Part shown: positions 24,086 through 33,298 of the stretch, in pieces
Position numbering within the stretch: position 1 is the first letter of the stretch
How the letters are laid out: every line of letters begins with the position of its first letter
Source of the DNA: a virus
Length of the DNA stretch: 64,000 bases
Virus record (IMG/VR): IMGVR_UViG_3300027754_000041
Location: 62,001 to 126,000 of that record
Reading direction: 5' to 3' (one strand)
Program-made: the position numbers and the translations under genes
The notes under the pieces: model-generated
What the model was told of the DNA's origin: nothing
Database searches by the model: none
The model's input: the letters and a program-made list of their open reading frames with translations, nothing else

Positions 24086-24105
24086 TCCCGCCCTTTCGGG
24101 CGGGA
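24086..24105 (-). terminator. Hairpin terminator at the end of the virion operon
   Basis: TCCCGCCC (24086-24093), loop TTTC, GGGCGGGA (24098-24105): a perfect eight-pair GC stem. On the minus strand a T-rich stretch follows eight bases later. It separates the virion genes ending at 24192 from the metabolism genes beginning at 24030. The rest of this 160-base gap shows no coding frame. Confidence 0.7.
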
Positions 24106-24191
24106 CGTCTTGATGTCATTTCTGAGCGTCGGTTTCCGTATCACCTAGTATAGCATGATGATGGTTTACTTACTGCGTATTTTGTGATTTA

Positions 24192-24803
24192 TTACAATGC
24201 CTTTGCTGAAGCAACGCCCTTCCATTCTTTTGGATGTTCTCTACCATAAACGGTGGTTACATTAGCCTGACCATAACTTCCGCTGATGGTTTGCGTGCTT
24301 GGGACACCATCAAAAATATAGTTGTTATAGAAACCATAATACAGACTGCGCTTAGCATGTCCCATCCCCGTGAATGCATTTGCGGATGTAACACCGTCAA
24401 AAATATAATTGCTATAGGAACCGTAATATAGATTTCTCTTAGCGTGGCCGCCATTGAGAGCTTTTGCTCCGGTAATACCCTTGTATTCAAGTGGACGGAA
24501 TCTTGCACCGTCATAAGTTGCTGTGCCGTCTGGGAATGTTCCGGCCAAAGGTGTGGTGCCATTATATAGTGTTGAACCGTTAAGAAGCTGTGACATGAAC
24601 ACATTACCTGGGCGGTAACCAGTACCTGGAACGTGTGCGTTGTCTGGACCGTCGCGGAGTAACTGGCTAGTGTTGTATAGTGGGTAATACGAATAGGTGC
24701 CGTTGCCCTTCGCCTTGCCGGTCATGGTGTAATATGGATTAACCATGCTATTTGTATTTTGGCCCGCCAAAACAGGTCTTGGACCAACGTAAGATGTAGC
24801 CAT
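24192..24803 (-). CDS. Glycine/tyrosine-rich repeat protein, probably structural (203 aa)
   Basis: Rich in Gly, Tyr, Asn and Ala with no charged core. Two copies of a 29-residue unit near residues 120-175 read GHAKRNLYYGSYSNYIFDGV and GHAKRSLYYGFYNNYIFDGV. The composition resembles outer virion or appendage proteins. It is the last gene of the virion operon, has a strong AAGGAG site and its own probable promoter at 24834-24863, and is more GC-rich than its neighbours, consistent with high expression. No family recognised. Confidence 0.6.
   Translation of the reverse strand: MATSYVGPRPVLAGQNTNSMVNPYYTMTGKAKGNGTYSYYPLYNTSQLLRDGPDNAHVPGTGYRPGNVFMSQLLNGSTLYNGTTPLAGTFPDGTATYDGARFRPLEYKGITGAKALNGGHAKRNLYYGSYSNYIFDGVTSANAFTGMGHAKRSLYYGFYNNYIFDGVPSTQTISGSYGQANVTTVYGREHPKEWKGVASAKAL
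24303..24447. repeat. Diverged 87-bp tandem repeat inside the 203-aa gene
   Basis: Two copies about 87 bases apart (starting near 24305 and 24392) share runs such as ACACC(A/G)TCAAAAATATA. The differences are mostly at third codon positions, so the repeat is kept as protein sequence (29 residues), not as DNA. Confidence 0.7.
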
Positions 24804-24833
24804 TATTGAATCTCCTTATATAGCTTTGATGTG

Positions 24834-24863
24834 TATATAGTAAAAATATATATTGTTTTTCAA
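24834..24863 (-). promoter_or_regulatory. Possible promoter of the 203-aa repeat protein
   Basis: On the minus strand TTGAAA (24858-24863) is 18 bases upstream of TATATA (24834-24839), about 30 bases before the ATG, in the 87-base gap after the 419-residue gene. Hexamers match the sigma70 consensus at five and four to five positions respectively. Such AT-rich DNA gives chance matches, so confidence is moderate. Confidence 0.4.
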
Positions 24864-24890
24864 ACCTTTATTTATCAAATAAAATAAAGA

Positions 24891-26150
24891 TCAGACAGGA
24901 TCGTAATCAATGACTAGGTCAGACAATATTGGTGCAGTTTTGTCTTCCAGCATATTTAGCGTAATTTCTATCCAAACTTCACTAGATGCACCAGGATTAC
25001 TGGTAGAATAGTTGCCGCCATCTTCATATATCACCCTATAGGAAAACGCTTGGCCCATCATACTTAAGGGCACATTATACATGATTGGATCGACTCTATT
25101 TATAGAACCTATCAAAGTACCAGCTGGAGCCTTAAAATTAATTATAGTTTTACCAGATGTAAAGAATTTATCATACCTAACATCAAAATCAGATAAGCCA
25201 TAAGTATATACATATTTATCCAATTCTTTAAAATAATTGCTTTGATGCATGCGAACACGAATAGCACTCATTTCAATGTCCGGGAAATAGAAGGCCAGGG
25301 GACCAGAATTCTTTATCTCATCTGAGCCATCTATTGTCCAACCACCAGGAGGTATATATCCTACTGCACCAAAATCACCATCATACAACGAGTCCATATT
25401 TAACGGAGTCCACCCATCATTATCTGTTAAAGTTGGATTCTCTTTTGTAGTATACTCTATCGAATAAATATTTACAGAATGCATTGGATACGGGTTTAAT
25501 TTAACACAATTAGTTTTCATAGAACCAGTAAATTCTGAAGGCAATTTAAAATAAAGCATTAGTCGGGCAGGACCTTGTGAGTTACTATCTGAGATTACAG
25601 TTCTGCTCCAAATTTTGTTTGGATCATCTAAAATGGCGTTGTAGACCGGAGTTGTATTAATAATAGCACCAGGAGAATCTATACCGCCTAAATTATTTTG
25701 CACATTTGCCTTGAATATATCAGACACAACTTGTCCATTTGTCGGATCATAGAACTTAACCTTAGAGCTAGACGCGTTGGGAACTTTAGGTAGTGTAATT
25801 ATATTATAATATGGATCTAAGCTTAGCAATTCGGTGGGGCCTATCGAAAATTCAGTAGAAGTAAACTGTGCGTACTGAACTTGGCTAAATGAATATATTG
25901 ATAATGTTCCAGCATCCGATTCCATTGCCGCAACCCTATTGGACAGATCGACAATTGCATTAGAAAGCATTGATTGATCTTTTAGAACTCTTTCAAAAGC
26001 TTCGGCTAATCTAGCATCAATTATATTAGCTTTATTGTATAGATACAATAGATCTTGATAGTTCTCTTCTATTCTAGAATTATAATCAGTGCTGTCTACT
26101 GGGCCACCGTACTGCATGTCCCTTTTCTTAGTATTCATTATATCAACCAT
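24891..26150 (-). CDS. Virion structural protein with N-terminal coiled coil (419 aa)
   Basis: Residues 20-85 look like a coiled coil (ENYQDLLYLYNKANIIDARL, RVLKDQSMLSNAIVDL), followed by a long beta-rich body ending in a WIEITLNMLED segment. This layout suits fibre-attachment or baseplate-wedge accessory proteins. It begins the run of large beta-rich proteins (24891-44372) typical of a tail-fibre or adsorption apparatus. No specific family recognised. Confidence 0.6.
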   Translation of the reverse strand: MVDIMNTKKRDMQYGGPVDSTDYNSRIEENYQDLLYLYNKANIIDARLAEAFERVLKDQSMLSNAIVDLSNRVAAMESDAGTLSIYSFSQVQYAQFTSTEFSIGPTELLSLDPYYNIITLPKVPNASSSKVKFYDPTNGQVVSDIFKANVQNNLGGIDSPGAIINTTPVYNAILDDPNKIWSRTVISDSNSQGPARLMLYFKLPSEFTGSMKTNCVKLNPYPMHSVNIYSIEYTTKENPTLTDNDGWTPLNMDSLYDGDFGAVGYIPPGGWTIDGSDEIKNSGPLAFYFPDIEMSAIRVRMHQSNYFKELDKYVYTYGLSDFDVRYDKFFTSGKTIINFKAPAGTLIGSINRVDPIMYNVPLSMMGQAFSYRVIYEDGGNYSTSNPGASSEVWIEITLNMLEDKTAPILSDLVIDYDPV

Positions 26151-26151
26151 G

Positions 26152-26556
26152 TTAAACGCCGCCCTCTAGTAACTTCACTTTTTTTTCTATCCTTGATACA
26201 ATAGCAGATAGCCTGTTCATTTTGCTTAAATTTAATACAATTTCAGAAGGAGTATTTATACCATACACATCCTGATAGTAAACTTTTATATCTGTTAAAT
26301 TATAGAATAACCCATCACTTAAAGATTCTTGATCTGTCAAATTAGTCAAATTGCCTACAAAATTTTCTGACAATAAATTTATATCTGATTCGCTTTTAGA
26401 TAAAGAATTATTAATCTTATTGATGTCTATTAGAAAAAAATTTGCTTCCCTATTTTCATCCACACTACTTCTATGGCCCCTATATTTTTGTCTGTTTTTA
26501 GTGAAGACTGGCTGAAGTAATAATTTATTTATTTTTTTAGAAAATGTTTTTGCCAT
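26152..26556 (-). CDS. Hypothetical tail-region protein (134 aa)
   Basis: Basic N-terminus (AKTFSKKINKLLLQPVFTKN), then a helical, leucine-rich body with possible coiled coil near the end (NRLSAIVSRIEKKVKLL). AAGGCG precedes the ATG. Lies one base from the 419-residue gene. Possibly an adaptor or chaperone for the neighbouring fibre-like proteins; not recognised. Confidence 0.55.
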   Translation of the reverse strand: MAKTFSKKINKLLLQPVFTKNRQKYRGHRSSVDENREANFFLIDINKINNSLSKSESDINLLSENFVGNLTNLTDQESLSDGLFYNLTDIKVYYQDVYGINTPSEIVLNLSKMNRLSAIVSRIEKKVKLLEGGV

Positions 26557-26596
26557 ATTTGTCGCCTTTTAGTATAGTAGTAAATATCAAAAATTT

Positions 26597-28720
26597 TTAT
26601 AAGTCTTTATGTTTAAACTTTATTTTTAAAGAATCTAATTTAGGAGCAGAAAAAGGATTATTAAACCTAGCAAAATCGACCCTATATCTTATAGCCGCAG
26701 GTGCATATGCTGCTTCTTTTGAGATATAACTAAACCTAGACAGACTACTAAGAGGGGAAGATGCAAGTATTTCCTTCCTTCCGTATGGTGCGTCAATTGT
26801 AAAGTATAAATTATCATCCATATTTCTATTCATAAAATTAAATTTGTCCAAGTAAAAAAAGTAGTCAGTAAAGATAGAACCATACGTCGATAGATTTTCG
26901 CCCTCAATAAGACTAAACGATACCGGCCCAGATACTGGCTTATCATAGGTAATAACTATCTCATTTAAACCTTCTACTAAATCCCACTGAATACTTTGAT
27001 CTAATTTTCCTGCTGGCAAATTAGCTATATTTAATCCATTAAGATATATAGCTAAGTTAAAACTGTTTATAGACTTTACTACATCGCCTCTTATTGTTAT
27101 TGGTTTATCAGTAATAATTTTAGTTTTTATATAACCAGAAGAAGGAGAGTTAATACCCGGAGCAATATTGCCCAATTGTTCGGTTAGATTATTTGATAGC
27201 AAATTGTTGTCTAAACTATTGATTTCCTTAATCCAAGTATCTGTATCCTGGTATCTAGATAAAGCACCATCGAGCGTATAATAATGCTTAAACGAGTCCG
27301 TGTTTCCAAGTAAAACTGGATTATTATAACTTTCTTCTAAGCTTAAAGCTGCAATTCTATATACCTGTTTACCTGTGTATATCTTTGTGGTCGGATTAAG
27401 ATCATTAATATTTTTAGCATCTGTGCTTATCGGTATAAACCCTAACTGATTTGGCTTTGGAGTTTGCGAGATATACACAATATTCTTTGTTGAACCATTA
27501 AAATTGACAACAGAAGGAAACCCAGCATTTTCTGAACCAGAAGGAGATATGGGAATCCAATTAAAATCTGATATAGAAGTTGCCTTTGAGTTATCTTGTG
27601 AAACATAGTATTGGATTACACCATCATTAATAAATTGCTCCTCTACGGAAATTGAAACAGCATCAATAAATATTTGCTGGTTAGTATTCTCCGGGAGACT
27701 TATAGGCTTAGATACTATTGTCCCTGTCTTAGCGACCGTATTAGAGCCTATTATTAGATCCCTAAGACCCATCCTATAAACATATGGTGATAAAGAATTA
27801 TTGTCTATAAAATCAGGTTCATTTTTTACCATTGTTAATTCTATATTAGAATAATTTTTTGGTTTAATTGAAAAAGAAAAAGAACTATAATCAGATGTAG
27901 ATGATTTAATATAAAAATCATCTGGAGATCCATCAGAATATGAGACCCTCAATTGCATGATCACCGGAGAAGACGTGGATAGATACCCTTCCACCTTGGA
28001 GATAATAGCACTGCTAGATATTGGGATACTTATACCTACAGAAACTGGCACTGGTGCAACTGTTCTATGTTCTTTCATCCAGTAAGTATCATTTAACCCA
28101 TCAAAAATATTATTAAAATCTGTTGCATCTACGACTGAGCTTACCTTAACACCATTTTCATATAGTGATATTGAAGGAGTTAAGTTAGACAGATTATCTA
28201 CCGCAAAAATAGTATACCTATCAGAGACCTGGGGGCTCATGGAAGCAGAGCCCAAACCCACATCTACGTATCCAGTGCTAAAAAAAGTATCAATATTTAA
28301 AATTGAAGAAAAATTTTCTGTATATGAATAAAAATATCCATCAGTATTATTATTTGTAAATAATAAATCATCGATTTTAGATTCTAACATTTTTCTTCTA
28401 TTTTTTAAATTATCAACAATCCTATTAAGGGCAGTAACAACGCCAAATAGTTCATCATTATTCTCTAAAATTGTATCATATAATATATCTATGTTATATA
28501 AATTATTTATCATTATCTCGTTAAGCAGATCTGCACTCGTTGCTCTGGAAGATTGCAGGGCCACATAATCTATACCTACAGGAAAACCTGGTTTATTTGT
28601 AGTGAACCAATCACTAAATGCCTTTTTGATTTGCTGATCGGTAGGTTTTACGCCACTAGAATAAAACGATTTATAAATATGCTCAAGAAGTCTTCTTTTT
28701 TGCACTGTGGAAATGTTCAT
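26597..28720 (-). CDS. Large beta-rich tail/fibre protein (707 aa)
   Basis: Helical N-terminal 130 residues (a 30-residue KRRLLEHIYKSFYSSGVKP region, later a coiled-coil-like KNRRKMLESKIDDLL) followed by several beta-sandwich-like repeats with carbohydrate-binding look (discoidin-like WMKEHRTV, YVSQDNSKATSISDFNWIPI). The same N-terminal pattern recurs in the next two genes, so the three are probably paralogues. Role in adsorption or baseplate periphery inferred from position. Confidence 0.6.
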   Translation of the reverse strand: MNISTVQKRRLLEHIYKSFYSSGVKPTDQQIKKAFSDWFTTNKPGFPVGIDYVALQSSRATSADLLNEIMINNLYNIDILYDTILENNDELFGVVTALNRIVDNLKNRRKMLESKIDDLLFTNNNTDGYFYSYTENFSSILNIDTFFSTGYVDVGLGSASMSPQVSDRYTIFAVDNLSNLTPSISLYENGVKVSSVVDATDFNNIFDGLNDTYWMKEHRTVAPVPVSVGISIPISSSAIISKVEGYLSTSSPVIMQLRVSYSDGSPDDFYIKSSTSDYSSFSFSIKPKNYSNIELTMVKNEPDFIDNNSLSPYVYRMGLRDLIIGSNTVAKTGTIVSKPISLPENTNQQIFIDAVSISVEEQFINDGVIQYYVSQDNSKATSISDFNWIPISPSGSENAGFPSVVNFNGSTKNIVYISQTPKPNQLGFIPISTDAKNINDLNPTTKIYTGKQVYRIAALSLEESYNNPVLLGNTDSFKHYYTLDGALSRYQDTDTWIKEINSLDNNLLSNNLTEQLGNIAPGINSPSSGYIKTKIITDKPITIRGDVVKSINSFNLAIYLNGLNIANLPAGKLDQSIQWDLVEGLNEIVITYDKPVSGPVSFSLIEGENLSTYGSIFTDYFFYLDKFNFMNRNMDDNLYFTIDAPYGRKEILASSPLSSLSRFSYISKEAAYAPAAIRYRVDFARFNNPFSAPKLDSLKIKFKHKDL

Positions 28721-30639
28721 ATCTGCTTAACCTTAGCTGCCAATTTGTAAGAGTAGATAATCGGAGCCAGATTTGTAGATCCTTTTACCAGTCTAAGCTT
28801 AACTACTATACTCTTTACTTGTTTAGGTATATTATATACCACTTTGTTAATAGTAGCTTTTGGAGAGTTCAGATACATTACCCCAGGAAGCTTAAATCCT
28901 TCTGCTATATTTTGATTAAAAGCTATTATTTCTGGTATAGAAGATCCAGATACAACACCGTATGAATACCCCTCTTGGACAGGTGATATTTCTATATACT
29001 TTTCGCCATCATCTACTGATATGAAAGCTTGTATATACCCACCTGTACTCGCAATTACACTATGGTTACTTTCTATGTCAAGCATTATTGATTCAACTGG
29101 AAGATCAAAATTGTAAACCTTAGAAACTATTTCTGCCGTGCTTTCGTATTCCTGGTAAGATAAACCTATATCCCTTATCCCTATGGACATTCTTTTAGCT
29201 GGAAGAATTTCTTGGTTAATTTTTAATGGGATAGAAAATGTTTCCTCTGAAAGACTAGAAGAATTTTTTTGGTTATTTGATAATATAGATACTGCAATAT
29301 TTTGATTTAAGATATTGTCTTTTTTAAAAATATTAGGGTTAGTCAACATGGGCACTACGAGAGTCTTATCATAGCTAACTTTATTATACAGATCCTTACT
29401 CAAGGTTTCTGGGTTAAATCTTGACGACCCATGGAATGGGCTATTGTCTAAGTTTCCAAATTCATAATTAGTAGACCAGTAATTATGAGCTATTTCTACA
29501 TCTTGATAATAAACTTGCTCAATAATTACTCTACATTCCTTTACGTTTCTTTCAGAGAAGAAAAATGTACCTGAGTTCAAAGAGTAGTTTCTGAAAGATT
29601 CGTTAGTTAAATATTCTAAAGAAAAACCTATATAAAATTCTGAATCTAAAATATTTTCTGTTACACCCGCAGTATCAGTAATTTCTATTTTTTTTATCTT
29701 TATAATTTTAGATGAATCAAAATAAGGAAGTATCGTAATAGAATTTGCCTTCTGAGATACTCCAGATTCTATCAGAACGTCTAACACTAAGGGCTCTTTC
29801 ATGTCATGCTCTGACCAATTAATTAAACTATTTTTTTCTGCATTGACAAGCGTTGTGTCATCGACTATGTAGCTGAACTCTAGCTGACTTCTGTCCACAC
29901 CATCAGATTTTTCCACATTTAATGCCTCGTACACAAAGTATGATGCTGGATTTGAATCTACAATATTTAAAACATTAGAAGAACTTGGAGAATTAAAAAA
30001 ATCGTATTCGTAATTCAAACCAGAAACAACATTTTGTTTTTTTATAGCCACATTATTATTGCCTATAAAACCATTAGATTTTAAAACACTAACTTTATTT
30101 GGCGACCAAGCTTTTGAACCATTTTTTATACGAACAGTTGCAGAACCGTTTGTTATCATTGGATTTTGATTTACATTAACTTTAGAATAATTTATATAGT
30201 CTGCGTTTTCAAATGAATCTCCATTATATACAATGTCATTTGCTGGGCTAGAGCTATACAATTGCAGAATTTTTGTTTTTGAAAAAATTCTTTCTGAATA
30301 TTTTTTTTCATTTTCCACTTCTGAAGTAAATAAATTAAAAACACTTATTGCTTTAGCGCTTAAAAAATCTAACTGCTTAGCAGAAACGTTTATGTCATCC
30401 ATGAGAGTATTAATATATTTATTCATTTTTACAGAAGATGGCGGTTCTCCTTTAGTAAAAAGTTGTAATTGCGATTTAGGGGAATTAACCTTATCGTATA
30501 CGTCGACTAGAGTTTTATTAAAATCATTTAAAATATCTTCTTTTGTGACGTATTCTCCTTTATTGTATCTATTTAATATGCCTGATATAGCAATAGCCAC
30601 TTGATCATATATTAATGTTATTGGAGAAAGTTGAGTCAT
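28717..30639 (-). CDS. Large beta-rich tail/fibre protein (640 aa)
   Basis: Same architecture as its neighbours: helical N-terminus (ITLIYDQVAIAISGILNRYN, then DINVSAKQLDFLSAKAI) and beta-rich domains with YIEISPVQEGYSYG and YQDVEIAHNYWS segments. Overlaps the 707-residue gene by ATGA. Start assigned to the only upstream ATG; the ribosome site is weak (AAGAACGA), so translation may be coupled. No enzyme motif seen. Confidence 0.6.
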   Translation of the reverse strand: MTQLSPITLIYDQVAIAISGILNRYNKGEYVTKEDILNDFNKTLVDVYDKVNSPKSQLQLFTKGEPPSSVKMNKYINTLMDDINVSAKQLDFLSAKAISVFNLFTSEVENEKKYSERIFSKTKILQLYSSSPANDIVYNGDSFENADYINYSKVNVNQNPMITNGSATVRIKNGSKAWSPNKVSVLKSNGFIGNNNVAIKKQNVVSGLNYEYDFFNSPSSSNVLNIVDSNPASYFVYEALNVEKSDGVDRSQLEFSYIVDDTTLVNAEKNSLINWSEHDMKEPLVLDVLIESGVSQKANSITILPYFDSSKIIKIKKIEITDTAGVTENILDSEFYIGFSLEYLTNESFRNYSLNSGTFFFSERNVKECRVIIEQVYYQDVEIAHNYWSTNYEFGNLDNSPFHGSSRFNPETLSKDLYNKVSYDKTLVVPMLTNPNIFKKDNILNQNIAVSILSNNQKNSSSLSEETFSIPLKINQEILPAKRMSIGIRDIGLSYQEYESTAEIVSKVYNFDLPVESIMLDIESNHSVIASTGGYIQAFISVDDGEKYIEISPVQEGYSYGVVSGSSIPEIIAFNQNIAEGFKLPGVMYLNSPKATINKVVYNIPKQVKSIVVKLRLVKGSTNLAPIIYSYKLAAKVKQI

Positions 30640-30649
30640 GTTTTCGTTC

Positions 30650-33298
30650 TTAACTGTTTGATATAACTTTGGTTAATTTATCGTAATATGGATCATAATT
30701 TTTTGTTTTTGCCTTTAGCAATACCGCATCTACGGATCCAGAATATGTGGTATCGGGTATGTTCTTCCTTATTATTAACCTAAACCTTATAGTATCTGCC
30801 AAGTAATCATAAGATACTATAACATCTCCAATAACTGGTTTATTAAAGATAATATTTCTTCCATTTTGTATAAAATAATATAAGGAATTTGAACTACGGA
30901 ATTGCGGGAAGATGTTACTCCCAGTATAATTTGTCAAATTTATAGCATAAGAACCGTCTGGCATTAGCACCTTAATCGGAGAGTACCCATTTTGATTACC
31001 CTGGAAAATTGTTCCAATTAGCTCGCTGTATATTGCGGTATCTAGACCATTTGTATTAACGTATGGCATATTGCTTAGTTTAATTCTGCCAGATGAATCG
31101 GTACCACTAAACAATTCCCCGGGAGAACTGCCATCGTTGGCTGATTTTAATGATTCATTTAATAAACCTAACCTTAGAAAATCTAAGTTATCCACATCAT
31201 ATAAAGATAAATTTATATAATAAGAACATGCATAAATAGAATTTTTAATAACATTTTGCAAAATAATATCTCCAGATGGAAGTATTTTGTATTCTTTTGC
31301 ATTTATGGGTATTCCATTTTTATATAATTTAAATGTATCCGGCCTTAATGGAAATCTGGTCTTAGCAGAAAAGCTTTGCTCATCAAAAAATAAAACTTCT
31401 GAATCAATAAGGCTAACGCCAGATTCACAAATTGGTATCCAATTTTGCTCGCTTCTTATGACGTCTTCATTCGAGATGGACACCTCATACGATACCGCAT
31501 TCTTTAGATTTAGATTTTGATTTAGAATATTAAATTCGTTAGCGTTCTTTACCAGTCTACATTTGATCGCCATAGGGTAACCATTAAAAGGAATCTTCCT
31601 GCTGACAAAACAAGCTTTTACATTTTCCGAAGGAATAATTTCACAAAGATCAATTGATTTTATAGAGAATGAATACTGATAGCCATCAACATCTGCGGTG
31701 TTAAGTAGTGTCTTTAGTAAATCATTTTTCCATTTATATTTTAGTGGCTTATTATCAGAAATTTGATTTGGAATATTGTTTATATTTTGGGTTACTAGAA
31801 ATCCCATTTTGCTAAAATTAAAACTTGAATTTATATTTGAATCAGAATTAATATAAACTGAATTCTCAAAAATTTCCCCTCTATCACCGATGGCGGTAGA
31901 AAAAAGATTTCTAAAAAGATCTGAAATCATATTATTTGGCAAGATGCTTGTTGAATCCATCGAAAAATTTTCATACAAGTAATCATTATAACGATTTACT
32001 GAAGAGAAGGTTTGATCAATGCACGGGTATTTATATGTATAATAATCATCTATTTTATTATATGAATTCCTTGTAATTTTTTTATAATCATTATTATTTA
32101 GAAACACATTATACGCTAGATTTTGAATCTTATCAGTATTGCTATTCTTTATAGTTTTAATAATTTTTGCAGTGTTATATAATCCTACCCCATTAACTTC
32201 ACTTTTTATTGGGCTATTTTTTGTTCTAGTATATGTTTGTTGATTTAATATTATTATTATCTTACTTACTGAAGTTTTTGTAAACATAATTTCCGTATTT
32301 GAATTTATTATTCTTGGCTGTGACAAAACCCCATACTCCACATTCCCTTCAATCGGCAGAATGGTAATATCATCATTGTCTTCGAGATTTAGTGGGTCAG
32401 AATTTACTTCCCAAACAGTTGGATCTAAACCGGAAACTAAAACTAACTGCATTAACTGCAAATTTTCTCCTGAATTAGGAGTTATTACTATTGAGTCCAT
32501 ACTTACGGGATATGCTAGTGTTATCTCTATAGCTGTTTGTGCCCCAGTTATATATTTTGTATCATATGGTATATATTTAGAGTATCCTGATAATTTAGAT
32601 GTCAAAATGAATGGAGATTTTACAGTTACACTCCAAGAATCAGTATACACATCATTGTATACAGATTCAAAACCAGTATCAGTAGTTTTATATGAATCAT
32701 AATTTGTAGTGATGCTATAATCATCTACCAAATTAATATAATTTTTTCTTGAAATACTATTACCTATTTTAAATAGGCCCAATTTTGTATCAATAAAACC
32801 ATTACCGTCAGAATTAAATAAATTTCCATCTCTATCAAATAGATCAAAATTATATCCATCTGATCTATAATCATTCATAAAATTGTCAAATTTTTCTACA
32901 TAATTAGAATTAAAAAGATCATCTTTACCAGATATATATTCATAATTATCTATAAATGTTTCTAAGGTTTTAATATCTTTTTCTACTTTTTCTATTTCAG
33001 AAGAAAAAATATCAATCATTGAATTAATTAATAAATTCACTGTATTTGCAGATGCGTAATGAGATTTTACCCTTAAATCTATATCTTTAAATATATCAAC
33101 CAATATTTGTTTATCTAATTTATCAAAAGACTTTATAGTTGTAGTCGAAAAACCTGTATCAATTCTAAAAGAATTCAACCTGGATACTAGGCCAGGTATA
33201 TCTTGTTTACTTTGTTTCATCTCACTAATTAAGGATGAAATTGTAGACTGTGTATTTTTGGATAATGTATTGATTATAGTTGGAAGAAACTTATTCAT
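30650..33298 (-). CDS. Large tail/fibre protein (882 aa)
   Basis: Third member of the fibre-like family. The ATG ending at 33298 (MNKFLPTIINTLSKN) is preferred over one 45 bases upstream, which would overlap the next gene by 53 bases instead of 8. Helical N-terminus with a coiled-coil (IDIFSSEIEKVEKDIKTLET), then long asparagine/serine-rich beta regions. Asn and Ser content is high, as in many phage fibres. No catalytic motif. Confidence 0.6.
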   Translation of the reverse strand: MNKFLPTIINTLSKNTQSTISSLISEMKQSKQDIPGLVSRLNSFRIDTGFSTTTIKSFDKLDKQILVDIFKDIDLRVKSHYASANTVNLLINSMIDIFSSEIEKVEKDIKTLETFIDNYEYISGKDDLFNSNYVEKFDNFMNDYRSDGYNFDLFDRDGNLFNSDGNGFIDTKLGLFKIGNSISRKNYINLVDDYSITTNYDSYKTTDTGFESVYNDVYTDSWSVTVKSPFILTSKLSGYSKYIPYDTKYITGAQTAIEITLAYPVSMDSIVITPNSGENLQLMQLVLVSGLDPTVWEVNSDPLNLEDNDDITILPIEGNVEYGVLSQPRIINSNTEIMFTKTSVSKIIIILNQQTYTRTKNSPIKSEVNGVGLYNTAKIIKTIKNSNTDKIQNLAYNVFLNNNDYKKITRNSYNKIDDYYTYKYPCIDQTFSSVNRYNDYLYENFSMDSTSILPNNMISDLFRNLFSTAIGDRGEIFENSVYINSDSNINSSFNFSKMGFLVTQNINNIPNQISDNKPLKYKWKNDLLKTLLNTADVDGYQYSFSIKSIDLCEIIPSENVKACFVSRKIPFNGYPMAIKCRLVKNANEFNILNQNLNLKNAVSYEVSISNEDVIRSEQNWIPICESGVSLIDSEVLFFDEQSFSAKTRFPLRPDTFKLYKNGIPINAKEYKILPSGDIILQNVIKNSIYACSYYINLSLYDVDNLDFLRLGLLNESLKSANDGSSPGELFSGTDSSGRIKLSNMPYVNTNGLDTAIYSELIGTIFQGNQNGYSPIKVLMPDGSYAINLTNYTGSNIFPQFRSSNSLYYFIQNGRNIIFNKPVIGDVIVSYDYLADTIRFRLIIRKNIPDTTYSGSVDAVLLKAKTKNYDPYYDKLTKVISNS

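Noticed and set aside
24031-24191. Hidden small gene in the gap around the GC hairpin
   Set aside because: Only a terminator hairpin is visible; no frame with start, ribosome site and reasonable composition was found.
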